Assembly (NCBI GenBank): GCA_963932465.1
Contig: OZ010795.1
Coordinates: 471,810,806 to 471,874,805 of the forward strand
DNA from: Maratus speciosus
Taxonomy: Eukaryota > Arthropoda > Arachnida > Araneae > Salticidae
Reading direction: 5' to 3'
DNA: 64,000 nucleotides
Below, piece by piece: positions 55,577 through 64,000 of this stretch (positions are counted from its first letter, which is position 1; each line of letters starts with the position of its first letter). The position numbers were made by a program, and so were the translations under genes. The notes under the pieces are model-generated. The model did not search any database. It saw only the letters and a list, made by a program, of their open reading frames with translations, and had not been told where the DNA came from.

Positions 55577-56106
55577 TTAGGTTGAGCAAAAAGTTCTGGG
55601 AAATTTTTAATCTAATGGTTACCAGAATTTGTATCGTTCCAAATGGTTGTGCCATCAATTACCAGCAGTTGGATCGCGTCTACGTCAATTTGGTGCAGAA
55701 ATATCCAAGATTGGTCCGCCGAAAGCGCGCTTTGTTTCAGCAGGACAATGCCAAACCGTACGTGGCTCAGAGGACCAAGGACAAGTTTGCACAGTTAGAC
55801 GGCGTCAAAATTCTTCCTTCCCCATCTACAGTCCATACATGGCTCCATCCGATTATTGCCTCTTTCGATCAATGCAACAGTCGATTTGAATCCTTTAATG
55901 TAGTTGAAGAAGCATGTCAAGAGTTTTTCGATTCCAAGGAGCCACCACGGTACTTCCAGCAAATCCGGAATCTGGTAGAACGATGGCAAAGCGTCTTGGA
56001 CTACGATGGTCTCTACTTTGAAGAATAGTCCTTGTTGTTTTTGCTGTTAATTTGCGCATAATAACGCAACTTTCATAAATTTTCCAGAACTTTTTGCTCA
56101 ACCTAG
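55577..56106 (+). mobile_element. mariner element, internally deleted
   Basis: TA at 55575-55576 and 56107-56108 flank ends ttaggttgagcaaaaagttc and their complement. 530 bp against about 1.3 kb for complete mariners. It keeps the 3' part of the transposase only. Confidence 0.92.
55610..56028 (+). pseudogene. mariner transposase, C-terminal remnant
   Basis: The frame reads YQQLDRVYVNLVQKYPRLV, then LFQQDNAKPYVA with the second catalytic Asp (DN) of the D,D34D triad. The frame then shifts: SPYMAPSDYCLFRSMQQ with the third Asp lies in the neighbouring frame at about 55830-55885. The first frame resumes with EEACQEFFDSKEPPRYFQQI and RWQSVLDYDGLYFEE to a stop. The N-terminal helix-turn-helix and first Asp are deleted. 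The upstream Met at 55516 lies outside the element. Non-functional. Confidence 0.9.
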
Positions 56107-56146
56107 TATTTCTGTGAATAAAATAAAGGACCATTTGAGGCGACAA

Positions 56147-56406
56147 ACAATGCTAAAAATGTATATCCCTTAAACGTGTGACGATACTGCTAAAATCCCA
56201 AGTGTCGATCGCAGCGACATCTGCGGGATTTTCGTATTACATTGTATAGACTAGCAATATTTTGCAGTTGTAGAAAATATCCAGCAGATGTCGCTGCGAT
56301 CTTTATATTTCAGCACCATCGTTGCACATTTAATGGGATGCAATGTTTTAGCGCTTTTTTTTAAGTATTAAAAGGATAGCCGATTTCCATACGATAGGCG
56401 CTATAG
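56147..56406. mobile_element. Palindromic TA MITE (family D), left-truncated copy
   Basis: Shares tcccttaaacgtg, tcgatcgcagcgacatctgc and its inverted copy gcagatgtcgctgcgatc with the copies at 59039, 61127 and 63751. Right end tttccatacgataggcgctatag abuts TA. Confidence 0.78.
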
Positions 56407-56408
56407 TA

Positions 56409-57094
56409 TAAGGCTATAGGGTCGATCTCATTCAGCATACAATCTGGCTCTTACGGGTCAATTCGTCGATATGATTTCAATGAAATGTGTCGTTGCCATG
56501 GAAATAACAAATTCTACGATAAAACGACAGCGTTCGGAGCTGGGCATTAATTTAGCAAGCAGTAAGCAGTATTCGAGTTTGCGGATGGTTTTACATTTAT
56601 ACATAAGCTTTATTTTCGCGGATTAACTTACTTTTTATTGTATGCTTTAAAGAATATTTTATGCATCGTATTTTAAAATTAGGTGAAGAGATTCAGTAAT
56701 TTGTTGTTGTTGTTGTTGTTAAAAATTTCATAACTTTTTTAAACTCTAAGAAATTTTAGATCTTTTAAGGAAGTTCATTACTAGATTTATATGCATGTTG
56801 AAAAAAAATCGTGGAAATGGTTTATACTTTAGAACAAAGAACATTTATAGCTTTGGAGCAACCACTGCTTGGATCAAGCATAATGAAAACAAAAGCATTT
56901 TGTTCTACCATGTATATAATGTATATGATCTAATATAGAAATTATACGCATCAAGTAATAGGTAAAAAATTAGGTTAGATTTAAGAAAAACTCACTTCCA
57001 GCACCTATTGATAACAGTCAGTACCGTAACCGAATTCTTTTGTGTGTGCCTGAAAATGAAGGATGAATATTGCACATCCTATTCTATAGTAACA
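56409..57094. other. Unassigned DNA
   Basis: Only a gtt microsatellite at 56702-56720 stands out. Confidence 0.45.
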
Positions 57095-57489
57095 GACCGA
57101 AAGGCGGCAGCATAGACAATCACCACATCGAGTTCACGGCTGAAAAACTAGAATTAGTTAAAACTCGTTTCGCATACTATAACGCAATCGGCTTGTCAAA
57201 TCATATCTTTGTGGAAAGCTCCTAAAAACCCCATTTTAGCGGTTGACTTGCAGGTTTACCATAGTGTTTTCCTGCTCCCAGTCCTTCATGTTTTCCTATC
57301 TTTGGGTGCAGGAAAACACAATGGTAAATCTACGAGTCCACCGCTAAAATCGGGTGTTTAGGTGTTTTCCAGCAAGACATGACTTGACAGACCGATTGCG
57401 TTTTAATATGCGAATCGACTTTTAACTAATTCTGGAATTTCAGCAGTGAACTTGATGAGATGATTGTCTGCGCTGCCGTCTCCCGGTAT
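57095..57489. mobile_element. Foldback MITE, ~395 bp
   Basis: Arms ccgaaaggcggcagc through gaattagttaaaactcg at the left and their complement at the right (ttttaactaattctggaatt through gctgccgtctcccgg). The centre also pairs (accatagtgttttcctgc versus gcaggaaaacacaatggt), so it is one long hairpin. Confidence 0.82.
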
Positions 57490-57665
57490 ATAAGCATATT
57501 GTAGTGTAGCTCAGTGACTCATGTGAATTTCGGAATATGTTTGAAATAGTGTAAAATCATTAAAATACACCTTAAATGATTTTTTTACATAGACCGTAAT
57601 GTAAGGGAATTTTTAGAATGTCCCTGATAGTAAACCATGCTACGCACTTCATTTTCAATACCTAA

Positions 57666-57735
57666 AATGCCATGGTATGCATGGCAATCCAAATATATTT
57701 AATGCCATGGTATGCATGGCAATCCAAATATATTT
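57666..57735. repeat. 35-bp exact tandem duplication
   Basis: aatgccatggtatgcatggc plus the next 15 bases is repeated immediately, at 57666-57700 and 57701-57735. Confidence 0.93.
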
Positions 57736-57903
57736 ACGCGAGTTAGAGAACGGCCAAACAGTCGACCAGACAAACCGAGGGCCTAAACACTTTTCAGTTA
57801 TGCTGGAAAGTCTTAAAAAGGATAACTTTGATTAATAAAAAGATACCAAGATTAAAAATAATCTTAACCTTCTTGGAATGTTAAAAGTTTATAAACGACG
57901 GTG

Positions 57904-58894
57904 CAGTAATACCTCGATTTTCGTTGACTTCGGTTATCGTCGGTTTCGGTTTTCGTTGATTTTTTCTGTGAAAAATTTGTCTCGGTTTTTGTCGGTTGCT
58001 TCGGATTTCGTCGGTGTACTCTAGTGACCTCCCTGCATTTTCGGTAAACAAAGGGGGCGACGACGCGTTCTCCTGCTCAGTGTGGCGTTGTTTCTCGTCA
58101 CGTGTGCAGCACTGCGGACGTCTAGGTCGACAATTTCGTTACTTCCAGTGTAGTTTTGGGCATTTTTCATTGATTGCGTGTGGTCCATCATGGGACCAAA
58201 GAAAGTTTTCAGATCCAGCTGACCCTACACATGTGGTGCAGTCGATTATTGATTTGGGGAAGTTCATGGGTTTGGAGATGAGCGGTGAGAATGTGGAAAA
58301 ATTGATGGATGAACACAGGGAAGAACTTGAAGTGAAGAACCATTAAAAAGCTGCAAGACCTTCACATAGAAGTGCAACAGATGACAGATGAGGAGGAAGA
58401 GACAGGGGAAAATGTGCGTTCTTCAGAGATTAAGGCCATCTTCTTTATATGGGTTAAAGTACAGGGCTTTATTGTGAAAAATCTCAAGGACAAAGCTGTT
58501 GCAAGCCGTGTCTGTAACTTGCTTAATGGTAAAATCTTACCCCAGCTTAGGCAAATCTTAAAGAGGTGACAGAAACAGATAACTTTTTTGAGCGACATAG
58601 TTCCTTTGACTCTTTGCTAGTCCTACTGTCAAAAGAACAAAAAAAGAAGTGACCCCAGATATAGTGAACTGATACCATACGGCAAGAACATTATATTAAT
58701 TTCTTACTGTTTTCAGTATTAAAAGTTATACTTATTCTCTATAAAATATGTTTTTGGTACGTATTTGAAGTGCTTAGAATGAATTAATTGTATTTACATT
58801 GCTTCATATGGAAATAATTGCCTCGGTTTTCGTCGGTTTCGGATTTCGCCGATTGTTTTCGAACAGATTATCAACGAAAACCGAGGTATCACTG
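57904..58894 (+). mobile_element. Tigger/pogo element, internally deleted
   Basis: Ends cagtaatacctcgattttcg and, complemented, cagtgatacctcggttttcg. TA follows at the right. The left flank reads TG, so one TSD copy is mutated. Subterminal tcggttttcgtcgg repeats occur at both ends. 991 bp against about 2.5 kb for full Tiggers. Confidence 0.85.
58190..58569 (+). pseudogene. Tigger transposase, deletion derivative
   Basis: The ATG at 58190 opens MGPKK, a typical Tigger start, and soon leaves frame. The C-terminal tail follows directly: ADPTHVVQSIIDLGKFM and GENVEKLMDEHREELE in one frame, then a frameshift near 58345, then QQMTDEEEETGENVRSSEI and DKAVASRVCNLLN with LRQILKR in another. These match the acidic tail and final KAVAxRxxNLFN segment of Tigger/TIGD transposases. 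The CENPB-type DNA-binding domain and DDE core are deleted. Confidence 0.82.
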
Positions 58895-59038
58895 TATTTT
58901 AAACGGTGTTATGAAGCATCTTGATTTCGAAGAAGTCGTTTCCATGAAAACAATATTTGTCTGTATTGTTGCTCTGACCCCCAACAAAAATCGAAATCGT
59001 ATCGACTGAGTTGAGAATCTGAACTAAGACCAAGAGTA

Positions 59039-59360
59039 CAGCGTCTAGAATATATAGTATAGAAATCTGTTATGCAAACAGCGCTAAGATATTGTATTCC
59101 TTAAATGTGCAATGAAGCTGAAATCCAGCGAGCCGATCGCAACGACATCTGCGATATATTTTCAAATTTCAAAGTAAACATCGTATTATTACAGCGTCTA
59201 GACCAAATCGTCTTGGAATTTTAGAAAATATCCTGCAGGTGTCACTGTGATCGACTCATTGGATTTCAGCATCGTTTTACGTTTAAGGGATCCAATATTT
59301 TATCACTTTTTTAAGTATTATTGGGATAGCCGATTTCCACTTTATATATTCTAGACGCTG
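59039..59360. mobile_element. Palindromic TA MITE (family D), full copy
   Basis: TA at 59037-59038 and 59361-59362 flank ends cagcgtctagaatatatag and their complement. The inner palindrome is built on gcgacatctgc and gcaggtgtcactgtgatcg. 322 bp, non-coding. Confidence 0.87.
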
Positions 59361-59362
59361 TA

Positions 59363-60949
59363 GCAAGAGTATTGCTGAATGAACACTCCATAGTCTTAAT
59401 CTCCTTCCTCCGCATCAATGCTGAGTGACACCAGTTTCCGCCTCAACTGAACGTCTATTGCTCTCAGTGCCATCTGTTGTTTGGAATTCGAACTAAAATA
59501 TAGAATTACACTAACTCCTAACATTATACATAACCCTCTTGCAAGAATATTTTTAATACCTGTCACCGTTTGCAAGTTATTGAATTTTAAAATCAACCAG
59601 TCCGTTTTGGGACACCCGGTAGCATATGACAAGCAATGAAACAAATTTAGTTGTGAAAACATGAAACTGTAGTTTCATATTCAACTCTCACTGTCACACT
59701 GTTACACACAGTGTCATACATAGCAGTTTATCGTTAAGATTAAACACCCATATCAAGCTCAAGCAGAAAGATGACAGATCAAAAAATAATAATAAATTTA
59801 ACTAATAAAAAATTCCCCAAATCTTTAAAACATTATCTCTAAATGATCACAAAACTCTACAGATTATAAATAAAAGCAATACATACCGATTAGAGACCTG
59901 AAATATACTTTTAAAAATCTCTTTTTAAAGATGCTATCCACTTTCTTAATGCATTGCTATTACTACGTTGAAGCTGAATAAAGATGATCCAGTTGAGGCT
60001 AACGAAAAAGACAGGATACCACGGTGTGTACAGAAGCTTTGGTATTTCTGTCCATTTGTATTGAATTATTCCGATGGCTGTAAGAGTTGATAACGATGTG
60101 AAACAATATTAACAGAACGAATTAATCCATATTGCAGATAGAGACAAGCCGAATGTTACAACTAATTCTTTATTGACCAAATCGGACACCAGGTTCGGGA
60201 TGTTTTTTTTTTGCAAGGCGAGCCATCGGCCGGAGCCGGCCGTTGGAGAGAGAGTCTCCTTACATTCTTATGCTCAGAGCATGCGAGTTCAGAAGGAAGT
60301 CCTACAATTACATTTTTTTGAAAAAAAATGTTCGAGTATTGGCAGGAGTATATACACAATTTCGCCAAATACATATGCTATATGGTGAGATTACAGAGAG
60401 GAAGGTCAAAGTAAGATAATTGAAATTGGATGGGGGAAGTAAAAGAGTAAAGAGAAATATTTAACGCCAAATGATAACTTAGGAATTATAGCACATAAAC
60501 CGCAAAAGAACATTCTATAGTGGTTTGCCACAGTTCTCATGGGGATTGAAGCGACGGGAAGCGCATGTTAATAAACTAAAGTAAAATAAAGACAGGGTTA
60601 ATAACTGAAATGGCTGATATATCTTACATCTGGACCAACGGTTAAAAATGTAGAAGTAATATGTCTGACAAATTTCTGCATATCATCAAACTAAGGCAGA
60701 AGGATGAAAATTGGGACCAGTTGTTAGGCGGGAAAAGGAAATTATTTCTTTTCTTTTAAATGCAGTGCGCTGCGGTTAAAATATTACAGATACAGAAAAA
60801 TGATTGCTGAATTTATGAAGGGAAAAGAGCGCTAAAAACAGACTGAATCCAAATGCAGACAGATAATTAAATTTAAAGAATTAAAAAAAATGTAATTTTA
60901 AAGGGTGGAAAGGAGAAAGGTATTAATATTAGTATGTGAAGGTAGACGC
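59363..60949. other. Unassigned DNA with one MULE-like MITE fragment
   Basis: gttgaggctaacgaaaaagac with aggataccacggtg at about 59992-60030 is the left end of the foldback family at 53627. The remainder shows no gene. Frames of 70-88 residues near 59396-59662 and 60162-60388 have no recognised domain. Confidence 0.5.
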
Positions 60950-61122
60950 CTTCACACGGTGCATCCCATGTGTCTTTTTTTACAGATCGCTAGAGTCATA
61001 TGATGCTAGGATGACTTTTCGCACACCTTCATTGGGGCATTCGAGCATCACGTGACGCCAGTGGTCTGTAAAAAAAGATACGTGGAATGCACCGCGGTAG
61101 CCAGTCTTTTTCGTTAGCCTCG
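60950..61122. mobile_element. Foldback MITE (MULE-like), copy 2, left end lost
   Basis: tacagatcgctagagtcat and its complement around ccagtggtctgtaaaaaaag form the hairpin. The right end tcgttagcctcg is intact. The left ends at acggtgcatccc. It abuts the family D copy at 61127. Confidence 0.78.
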
Positions 61123-61126
61123 ACTA

Positions 61127-61441
61127 TAGCGCCTAGAATGTGTGGAACTAGTGTGGAACTCGGCTATCCCTGTAATACTTAAAAAAGCGCTAAAATATTG
61201 TATCCCTTAAATGTGCAACGATGCTGCTGAAATATGAAGATCGCAGCGACATCTGCAGGGTATTTTCTACAACTGCAAGATATTGCTACTCTATACAATG
61301 TAATACTAGTAATACGAAAATCCCGCAGATGTCGCTGCAATCGACACTTGGGATTTTAGCAGTTTCGTCGCACATTTAAGGGATACAAATTTTTAGCACT
61401 GTTTGGATAGCATATTTCCACACTAGGTATTCTAGACGCTG
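61127..61441. mobile_element. Palindromic TA MITE (family D), full copy
   Basis: TA at 61125-61126 and 61442-61443. Ends tagcgcctagaatgtgtgg and, complemented, cagcgtctagaatacctag. Inner gatcgcagcgacatctgcag and its inverted copy. Confidence 0.85.
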
Positions 61442-61457
61442 TACCTCGGATCCAGTC

Positions 61458-61643
61458 CGAGGCTAACGAAAAAAACAGGCTACCGCGGTGGGTCCGATCT
61501 GTCTTTTTTTATGGACCGCAAGAGTCACGTGATGCTCGAATGCACCAATGAAGGTGTGTGAAAAGAGCACACGTCACTCTAGCGGTCTGTAAAAAAAGAC
61601 AGATCGGTCCCACCGCGGTAGCCTGTCTTTCTCGTTAGCCTCG
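61458..61643. mobile_element. Foldback MITE with 9-bp duplication (MULE-like), copy 3
   Basis: gatccagtc at 61449-61457 and 61644-61652 flank ends cgaggctaacg and cgttagcctcg. 186 bp, arms as in 53627-53813. It lies six bases after the end of the family D copy. Confidence 0.88.
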
Positions 61644-61689
61644 GATCCAGTCTGTGTGATGTCATAAAATTCATGAACTGGCTTTGTAT

Positions 61690-61790
61690 GTCATTGGTCA
61701 CGTCTGGTAGTGTATTTCATGTGTCGCGGTTTGACTACCGGTCTGGATAATTTTTCACTCAGTTGGAAAAATAACAATTCGTATGATATT
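61690..61790 (+). mobile_element. tRNA-derived SINE fragment
   Basis: A B-box-like ggtttgactaccgg is followed by tctggataatttttcactc and agttggaaaaataacaattc, the same tail as at 38009-38058. Confidence 0.55.
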
Positions 61791-61809
61791 TTTATCAATC
61801 AGTATGATT

Positions 61810-63350
61810 ATGTTATCTATACTAATATTATAAAGAAGTAAAGATTGTTTGTTTGTTTGATTGTAGGAGGTAATCACTGGAACTACCGGACCGATTTCAA
61901 AAGTAATGGTATCAAAATGATGGTGTTAGTCCCTGTTCCAACATAGGCTATATCTTATGTCCATGCCACTAACCCAAAGAGGGTGCAGGAGTAAAAAAGT
62001 TCTAAAAATACGAATTTTGTGTTACTGAAGGGTCTATAAATATGAAATTTAGTTGGTAGTTACTTATAAGGAAAGGGCAGCTGACGTCACTGTTGGTTGA
62101 ATCACTGTTGGTTCAGCAAGAAAACCTGTCCGTTCCTTATGACTCCTACATGTACGCATGAGCTAGGGAAATTTGATTGGTCTTCGTTTAACACGTCTCT
62201 GATATGATTGGCCTACATCGCCAAAACTATTCCTGCAATGATCTTTATGGCAAAAATATAGCTGGTAGATTGGCTGACGGAAGTGTTTGTTTGTAAACAT
62301 GCCCTTTCCTTATTAGATATGAATGACATTTGATAAAAAATTGGAAATTTAACAGGTGTAAAAAAGCTCGAAAAGCCTCCTAAAAAGCGTTCTAAATGGC
62401 GATTTCTACGCAATCTCAAAAAATATCAAAACGATTTCAAAAGTAATGGTTGCAAATTGGTGGTAATAGAACCTACAGAAACATAAGCTATATTTTATGT
62501 CGGTGTCACTACCACCAAAGGGTTGCAGGAGCAAAAAACGTTCTAAATTGCAATTACTGTGAAATTGAGTGGTCTAACATTTTGAAATTTGGCATGGTTT
62601 GGCAATTACTTATAAGATGCAAATGCTTTCTAAGAACCGTCGAAAGAAAAATCCAAATTTAAAAGGATGGAGTGAGCAGAAAGCGTTCTAAAAACGTTCT
62701 AAATTACGATTTTTATGTAATCTTATGAAATACCAAACCGATTTAATAAAAAAAAAAATAGTTGCAAATCGGTGGTGATAGAATTTGCTCAAACATAAGC
62801 TATATGTTATAGCGGTGCCACTTGCAGAAGCAAAAAACGTTCTAAATTGCGATTTCTCTGATATTGAAGAGGCTAGAAAACTTTAAACATGGCATGGCAG
62901 TTACTTATAAAATATAAGAACCTCTAAGAACAGTCGAAAATTAATTCGAAATTTTAAAAGGTTGAAGCGAAGGGAGGAAGCCGAAAGCGTTCTAAAAAAG
63001 TCCTAAATTACGATTTCTATACAATCTCAGGAAATAATAAACCGATTACAAAAGTAATGGTTGCAAATCAATGGTAACAGTCTGAGATCCTACGAAGGCT
63101 ATATTTTATGTCTTGTCTGTGCTACTACCACCTGGGTTTGGCAGGAACAACAGACGGTCTAAAAAAGCCTTTAAAAACTTTCTAAATTACGTTTTCTATG
63201 AAATATTAGGAAATACCAAACCGATTTCAAAATTAGTGTTGGCAAATTAATGATGACAGTCTCTGTTTCAATATGGGCATTTTATGTCAGTTTTACTATC
63301 ACCAGAGAGGAGATAGGCCGTTAGACAAGAAGCTTGGAATTTGACATGAT
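61810..63350. repeat. Long-unit tandem array starting with tactaatattataaag
   Basis: It starts with tatactaatattataaagaa and gtttgtttgtttgattg, then holds about five diverged units of roughly 280-300 bp. Each has ccgatttcaaaagtaatggt, a cataggctatatcttatg-like segment, gttctaaattacgattt and gttacttataag. The opening motif is common in dispersed arthropod repeats as far as I know. A MITE interrupts the first unit. Confidence 0.7.
62068..62311. mobile_element. MITE with aaggaaagggca ends, full copy
   Basis: Left aaggaaagggcagctgac and right catgccctttcctt are inverted. It contains gacgtcactgttggttgaa and cctacatcgcc. 244 bp, non-coding. Truncated relative at 54230-54413. Confidence 0.78.
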
Positions 63351-63750
63351 GGTTAATTTTAAGATGTAAATGCGTACTGGTACTAAAAACGGTTTAAAAA
63401 AAAACCAAAACTTCAAATTAATACTGAAATGAGCGTGTGAAATGAGCATAAAAGCTTCAATATAGTTTTTAAATTATCATTTATTTAGAATTAGTTTTAG
63501 TTCTTCTTATTAATTGAAGTGTTATTTCTGCCTAATGCAGTGTAATAATGAAGTTTAGTCATAGTGTGTCTTAATTAGTAATTTTAGAATTATTCCTAAA
63601 AGTATAATATCTTCTAATACAAATTAGATATTCAAATATCACTTAACATATTTCAGCTATTACGCGCGCAAAGCCACGGTTTTTGCTAGAAAATAATAAA
63701 ACTTGTCAACGTCTCACTTAATTTGCCTCGATGTGAGAGTGCCGGAATTA

Positions 63751-64000
63751 TAGCGCCTAGAATATATAGTGTGGAAATTGGCTATCCCTGTAATACTTAA
63801 AGAAGTGCTAAAATATTGTATCCCTTAAATGTGCAAAGATGTTGCTGAAATATACAGATCGCAGCGACATCTGCAGGATACTTTCTACAACTGCAAGATA
63901 CTGCTAGTCTACACAATGTAAAACGAAAATCCCGCAGATGTCGCTGCGATCGACACTTGGGATTTTAGTAGTATCGTTGCACATTTAAGGGATAAAAAAA
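63751..64000. mobile_element. Palindromic TA MITE (family D), cut by the window end
   Basis: Begins tagcgcctagaatatatag after TA and contains both halves of the gcagcgacatctgc palindrome. The right terminus lies outside the window. Confidence 0.85.

Overview
The window is eukaryotic repeat-rich DNA, most likely from an arthropod. The evidence is a copia retrotransposon whose primer site fits the Drosophila copia type (internal initiator-tRNA-Met), a Ty3/gypsy element, mariner and Tigger relics and tRNA-derived SINEs, all in AT-rich, intron-scale non-coding DNA. An arachnid would fit, but nothing here proves it. I find no host protein-coding gene. Every open frame longer than about 120 residues that I can identify belongs to a transposable element.

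Layout. 1-1200: degenerate minisatellite of about 31 bp. 1257-7958: a complete copia element with near-identical LTRs, an internal-tRNA PBS, Gag-protease, integrase and RT-RNase H. It is broken by one TGA, one frameshift and one TAG, and carries an MBD-like (methyl-CpG-binding-domain-like) segment between integrase and RT. 8294-20004: a Ty3/gypsy element with 5-bp target duplication, heavily decayed and invaded by a TA-flanked 3-kb element in its left LTR (itself holding a TTAA MITE), a TTAA-flanked 2.4-kb composite in the protease-RT region, and a pogo/Tigger-type element between RNase H and integrase.

22.4-35.4 kb: four large non-coding elements (22.4, 24.1, 26.5 and 31.8 kb) that share one architecture: a short subterminal repeat at one end, the same repeat folded into a hairpin at the other end, and long internal direct repeats. 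This resembles Helentron/HINE non-autonomous elements. A tRNA SINE and a hAT-type element sit inside two of them. 35.5-40.9 kb: a hAT-type element, a perfect 273-bp palindrome made of two head-to-head tRNA-Thr-like units, and small MITEs. 41.6-49.4 kb: a second copy of the 22.4-kb element family, split by a 6.5-kb LTR retrotransposon with 974-bp LTRs and a long interior without recognisable coding sequence.

50-64 kb: a dense field of MITEs. It includes tandem hAT-like copies with foldback inserts, foldback elements with 9-bp target duplications (MULE-like), an 8-bp-TSD hAT MITE, a deleted mariner, a deleted Tigger, four copies of a palindromic TA-flanked MITE, and another long-unit tandem array at the end.

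The parts do not form an operon or pathway. They are a stratified record of insertions in which nesting gives relative ages. Boundaries were found by eye from terminal repeats and target duplications. Family names for non-coding elements are inferences from TSD length and termini.
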